Below, one piece after another: positions 34,952 through 64,000 of a stretch of 64,000 nucleotides of DNA. Origin of the DNA: Metridium senile. Its lineage: Eukaryota > Cnidaria > Anthozoa > Actiniaria > Metridiidae. The stretch's first letter is position 1. Each line of letters begins with the position of its first letter. Under the pieces are notes generated by a model. It made no database searches. It was not told the DNA's origin and saw only the letters and a list, made by a program, of their open reading frames with translations. Where the stretch lies: the NCBI GenBank assembly GCA_949775045.1, contig OX459099.1, positions 5,501,067 through 5,565,066 on the forward strand, read 5' to 3'. A program made the translations under genes and the position numbers.

Positions 34952-35160
34952 CAGTACGCGAGGCCACTCGAACCATGAACACTTTTTTTTACTTTTTTAA
35001 CGCACATCCCATGAGCGAATGAATTAGAAATAAGATTTATGATGGACACTTAGTTTATTTGAACTCACTGCTTCATTCTTAGATGTTTTGAAGAAGTAGA
35101 AGGTTCAGAAAATAATAACATTTAAAAAGTCAAGTGTTCGCGGTTCGAGTATCCTCACTG
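34952..35160. mobile_element. MITE family B, copy 2
   Basis: CAGTACGCGAGGCCACTCG at the left, CGAGTATCCTCACTG at the right. The interior shares CCCATGAGCGAAT and GAACTCACTGCTTCATT with copy 3 at 48994. Confidence 0.88.
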
Positions 35161-35615
35161 TAATGCAGATTCACTAGCTAGTGAATAACCAACTAAGCTT
35201 TTTTAACTTTTTTTTAGTCTCTCCAATTAGTAGAGTGAAGACATTAGAGTGAAGGCATTTAACCCGTGAAATAGAAATTGCTTGCTAAAGTGCAATAGTC
35301 AAATAGACTCAAAAGACAACAATGGAATTAGGGTCTACTAAAGGGTGTTAGTCTAATATCTATTGTGAAAACGGGACCAACACAATATTTGAGACGAATT
35401 GTGATTCTATCCGTCCTCTATCTATTGTAAAAACGGGACCAACATTTCCTTGTCGTTTCTAATACATTGCAACATAATAAAAGCATAAAACATAAATACG
35501 CTCTTTTTACAAGTTTTATTTTCACACTGACATCGACGATGAACCAATACGATTTGTTCATCAATTCCGACAGTAGAATGAAAATGTATAAAACAGCTAC
35601 TATCAGCCAAAACCT

Positions 35616-35754
35616 AGGCTCAGATTTCAGCCGTTGGGGTTTCGTGCGCCCGCGATACTCTCCCCAGGCTCAGATTTCAGCCGTTGGGGTTTCGTGCGCC
35701 CGCGATACTCTCTATCGCGGGCGCACGAAACCCCAACGGCTGAAATCTGAGCCT
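35616..35754. repeat. Direct repeat followed by a perfect hairpin
   Basis: A 50-bp GC-rich block (GGCTCAGATTTCAGCCG to CGCGATACTCT) occurs twice in direct orientation (35616, 35666) and then once inverted (35713-35754). The second and third copies form a hairpin with arms of about 42 bp and almost no loop. Confidence 0.93.
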
Positions 35755-35834
35755 AGCCAAAACCCTGACGTTATTATTGTTACTAAAGTAGAAGTAACTT
35801 GTTAACGATACTTTAATTGTATATCCACCTATTT

Positions 35835-36110
35835 CAAAAATCGTTGTCGCAAACAAAGCCACAGTCCACACTCTTAAGTCTGCAAAGGATGTCGGTATTT
35901 CGTCTCTTGATATCGATTTATTCATAACGTAGTTTGGTTGTACGCGTTTGTGTTATATGACCATAACAAGTTGTTGTTGTAGTTGATACAAATAGAAATA
36001 TTTCTTTAATAAACTTGAAATAAACCACAACTTAAGGCCATGTAACCCACATCCTTTGCAGGAGTTAGGACTGTAGCTTCGACTGCGACAACGATTTTTG
36101 AAATAGTTGT
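35835..36110. mobile_element. Foldback repeat around CTATTTCAAAAATCGTTGTCG
   Basis: The word CTATTTCAAAAATCGTTGTC at 35850 reappears inverted near 36080-36105. The flanking words match weakly. Probably a MITE. Confidence 0.65.
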
Positions 36111-36234
36111 ATAGTATATATGTTATATATTTATGTTGTGGCAGTACCTGAAAAGTAGTGAAAAAATGTGAGCAGAGTTGTGTGCTAAATACTGATTTAA
36201 CGTAGAGGTAGTGATTCTGAGTCTGATTCTCCAC

Positions 36235-36325
36235 AATTAGCCACTGGCTAAATACATTTAGTCTCCCTCGCAGCCGTTATTAGTGTCGGGCGGAGGGACA
36301 GGAAGAGACTAAAAAAATTGATTAT
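36235..36325. repeat. Short inverted repeat TTAGTCTCCCTCGCAGCC
   Basis: TTTAGTCTC at the left and GAGACTAAA at the right enclose a GC-rich core. From memory it resembles interspersed repeats in coral genomes. Confidence 0.45.
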
Positions 36326-36555
36326 TATTATTTATTTATACATATATTTGTCTGCTTCAAAAATTTAATATGTTCAACGTGAAAATATCATCACTATGGT
36401 AACACAGCTTTACGAGACCTTCTTGTGTCAAAAAACGTTATCGTTTCTATAATAAACAGAATATAATAAACAGAACTTTATATTAAGCTTAGTGTATTCG
36501 ACCACGTTAAAATTAAAATATACATATTATTTTTTATTTAAAGAAACATAGAAAA

Positions 36556-36760
36556 ATATCAAATGCCCTTGGCGGGACTCGTACTCACGGGACGCTTTCC
36601 ATTAGAAAAAAATTCCGGAAACATTTTCGGAAATTTTTTTTTTTTCAAACAGAAAATGTTTGCCGAGAACTGTCGCGTTCCATTTGATTTCAAAACAAAA
36701 ATTTCAGGATTTTTTTTTCTAATGGAAAGCGTCCATGATGGTTTCGGCTTTTACTTTAAA
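36556..36760 (-). mobile_element. tRNA-SINE fragment split by a MITE
   Basis: Minus-strand box B sequence (plus: GGCGGGACTCGTACTCACG) is followed, after an insertion at about 36590-36733, by the usual continuation GGTTTCGGCTTT. The insertion has ends GACGCTTTCCATTAGAAAA and complement. Confidence 0.8.
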
Positions 36761-36924
36761 AAGTAAATGTATAAACCTATTTAACGTCGGTAACTCGTGA
36801 CAGCCATTGACTGATAAACTTGAGGCCGAAAGTGCGTTCATTTTACTCCCCTCTCTCCATCAGTGCTCCGTTTTACAGGTATTTAAAGCTACTTAAAGCT
36901 ACACGGAAAGAAGAGAAGTCGAAA

Positions 36925-37010
36925 CAAGGATACGAGGTCACTGGGAATCGAGCTTGGGACCTCTCACACAGAACGCCGCGCACTAACCAACAGTGCCATC
37001 TTTGCTTCTT
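36925..37010 (-). mobile_element. tRNA-like SINE head
   Basis: On the minus strand, TGTTGGTTAGTGCGCGGCG (box A) and AGCTCGATTCC (box B) lie in tRNA-like spacing. No clear cloverleaf was drawn, so it is more likely a SINE than a functional tRNA gene. Confidence 0.55.
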
Positions 37011-37079
37011 TCTAGTCCGATCTCTACCAACCAAGCTGGATACGCAGCCGGACAATAGTGCACCGAAATTTTTTAGATT

Positions 37080-38119
37080 TCAATAACATTTTCAGAAAGT
37101 GCTAGCGAAAATATGAAATAAGGTGAAATTTGACAAAGATTGAGCAAAAAACGGCTGAGATATGAGCACAAAAATGTCGCTATACATTTTCTCTTATTTT
37201 AGCGCTGGACCGTACTTTCTTGTTCCAGTGCAAAATTAAAAGTGAAAATGTATGGAGGTATTTCGAACTTAAACGCTCATTATCTCCACATCTAAAACTT
37301 GCAGCGACCTGAAATTTCGCACATATGTAGACTGTGGTGTCTTCCATTCAACTATTGAGGTTTCAGAACTAAATTGTAAAATTCATAAATTCGTCACGAC
37401 ACAGTATGGGGCCATTCCCAGGGCAATATTTTTATCCAAGGGTAAGTTGAACACCGTAGTTGGGTACGCAGATAAGATGTGTTCGGTGTGTGAGTGAAAT
37501 AAAGAAACGTGAGAATAATGTCAATTCAATGTATTTTTATATAGTTAAGAAGGCCACCTGAAAATGATCAGTATGTTAATGGTGTACCCTGTCCAATAAT
37601 GTTGTTATTAATAGTATCTTTATGTTTTTTTTAGAAGGCAATGACGTCAATAACAGTGCGTCAAAACTATTGGAACTGAGTTAACAATTTATAGTATTTA
37701 CTCCCACTTGGCACCGTAACAGTGCAATTATCGCGAAATATAGAGTATTACTTTATATGGAAATAAGAATAAAAACAGTTAAGTTAAGTATCATTTTAAA
37801 AATGTTAAGTAAAGTATAATTTTTAATGTTTTTTACTCCGACTAAGGGTTAAAGCTCGATTTGTGAGTAAAGTTAACATTTTTAACGCTGTTACAAACTT
37901 CATTCTATTACCTATCATTTTTAAGGTGTTACAACTGGATTGTGTTTTATTGGCTATATTATATGGTAATATGTAACAGATTATATAGAAAATGAATCGG
38001 CTCCAGTGAATCTTAATATTTCGATTTAATGACTGCAGCGTCCAAATTATATCCAGTTGACGTAAACTAACATAGTTTACACAAAAACCCGTGGGTTTAT
38101 ACTAGACTGAATGTACTCT
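37080..38119. other. Intergenic, mostly unassigned
   Basis: AT-rich, no gene. It holds one arm of the CGAAACGTCAG-type repeat at 37785-37920. Confidence 0.4.
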
Positions 38120-38121
38120 TA

Positions 38122-38379
38122 CAGTGCGACTACTGAAATTGGGGCCACCCAAACAAATTTCAAAATAAATAGTTTTTGAGATCAAACAAACTAATTGTAG
38201 ATAGTTCTCACATGCTAAGATGTTTCTTATTCAATCTTTATCTATTCCGTTCACATATAATGATAATTATTAGCATTTTAAGCAAAAAAGTCAAACATTT
38301 GTAGAGATTCTATTGTTCATATTCTCAATCGTGATTGGATAATTATGTTTTGGTGGCCCCGGTTTCAGTAGTCGCACTG
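38122..38379. mobile_element. MITE family A, copy 2
   Basis: The same 30-bp ends as copy 1 (CAGTGCGACTACTG and complement) with TA on both sides. The interior is inverted relative to copy 1. Confidence 0.9.
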
Positions 38380-38609
38380 TAATACTGAGACAATAGAGAA
38401 GAATAGAATGTAAAGTTTTGAAGACCCCTTTATAGCAAGAAACTGATATGTATGCGTTTTTAACCGACTACAAAAGAAAGAAGATTATTTTAATAAAAAA
38501 AATACAAGTAGGAATAAAAAGTTAGTGTTCAGTAAGTTATTCAATGTGGGGTACTTTTAATAGCCATTTGATAATCTCCTTGTAATCCAGAAACATGAAA
38601 AAAAAATAT

Positions 38610-38695
38610 CATTTGCCCTTGGCGGGAATTGAACCACACGGTTTCGGCTTTCTAGTCCGACGTGTTAACCTTGTAGTCCGGCAAAGTTCAATACC
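38610..38695 (-). mobile_element. tRNA-SINE fragment
   Basis: TGCCCTTGGCGGGAATTGAA and GGTTTCGGCTTTCTAGTCCG, the same family as at 36556, 42945 and 61010. Confidence 0.7.
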
Positions 38696-39592
38696 AAAAT
38701 GGAAAAAAAAACTTATTTGAAAGTAAAAATTGTGTGCCAAAAAAAATTTATGTCAAGACTGTTAGTGTATAAACAAATATAACTGTAGTCTATTATGGTT
38801 AAGCCAAGAAAGGTTTGACAAAAAGTCAGTCTTAAAAGACAAAGTACTACAATATTTTCTGTTCTTTTTATTTATTTGATAACATTCACATGCGAATTTG
38901 CGCGTTAAAAGTGTAACAATTATTTTTTTTTTTATCTGCTCTTCTCGGAAGACTTAGCCTAGTAAGCAATTACATTAACTATCCGTTGTAAATTTGTATC
39001 ATTCCAAATCATCAGGTAATCAAAAACAAACTTCTTTTCAAACAATAGATCACGGCAGATGCACCATTGTTCATAGGTTCCATTGTTGTAGACATGAAAG
39101 GGCCGAGATGACGTCAAACATCACCGTGACGCAAAAAAGAAATCGACGATTTTCCCAAGGGAGCATACACTTTAAATATATAGCATAAAACGAAACTGGA
39201 AAGTTTTTCTTTTCAAAATAAGATAAGTTGAAAGTAAAATATATTTTGAAGGAGTTAAGAGTTGAGATATACATAGGAATGTAATGTGCTATTGTATAGT
39301 ATTGTAAAGGTTTATTCTGTGTATCTTGACGTCATAATAGCCGAGTAATGAATTGAGCTATTCAAACTAAATTGACCAATAGGAGAGCTCGGTGTGCCGC
39401 AATGCATGCACTCAGATTGATTTAATAGTTCGCCAAGACTTTAATTAAGCTCCAGTTTGTGCATGAGTTCTCATCTCGAAGTTCAACCAAGATTGATCTG
39501 ATAATCTGGTTGTTTTCTTGAGAAAAAGAGAGCGCACTTGCGCAAGAGATTCGAATAACACATCTTAAAACTCTGCAGAAGACTTGATCAAT

Positions 39593-64000
<24,408 letters not shown>

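Noticed and set aside
36925..37010. Functional tRNA gene
   Set aside because: Boxes A and B are present, but I could not complete an acceptor stem, and similar tRNA-like heads in this window belong to SINEs.

Overview
The window is animal nuclear DNA: split genes with GT-AG introns in consistent phase, AT-rich non-coding sequence, and dense transposon, MITE and minisatellite content. The genes are a MARF1 orthologue, an intronless class A receptor of the kind expanded in corals and anemones, and a fibrocystin-L (PKHD1L1) gene. Together with the repeats they fit a cnidarian, most likely an anthozoan; the species is an inference and is not proven here.

Layout: (1) 1-3780, a 176-bp satellite array cut by the window edge, with a decayed monomer after it. 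(2) 4640-5606, a broken partial copy of two MARF1 exons found 19 kb further on. (3) 6942-10380, a decayed Ty3/Gypsy pol region on the minus strand, split by a MITE. (4) 12602-32454 minus, a MARF1-type gene that I could splice into 21 exons (about 1763 codons): RRM and CCCH fingers, NYN ribonuclease fold, two RRMs, then nine LOTUS domains. Its introns hold two large minisatellites, a Penelope-like fragment, a 1.9-kb palindrome and many MITEs. (5) 33011-33931 plus, a seven-helix receptor with a duplicated 3' tail. (6) 34108-39592, intergenic repeats. (7) 39593 to the window end, plus strand, the first 26 exons (2244 codons) of fibrocystin-L: signal peptide, 14 IPT/TIG domains, PA14, a cupredoxin-like domain and the start of the G8 domain. 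The gene continues to the right.

The three genes do not form a pathway. MARF1 is an RNA-decay and germline regulator, the receptor is a lineage-type GPCR, and fibrocystin-L is a large secreted or membrane ectodomain protein. MARF1 and the receptor are divergent, with 556 bp between their start codons. Exon limits come from splice consensus plus unbroken reading frame across every junction, not from transcripts. Copy counts and identities were judged by eye.
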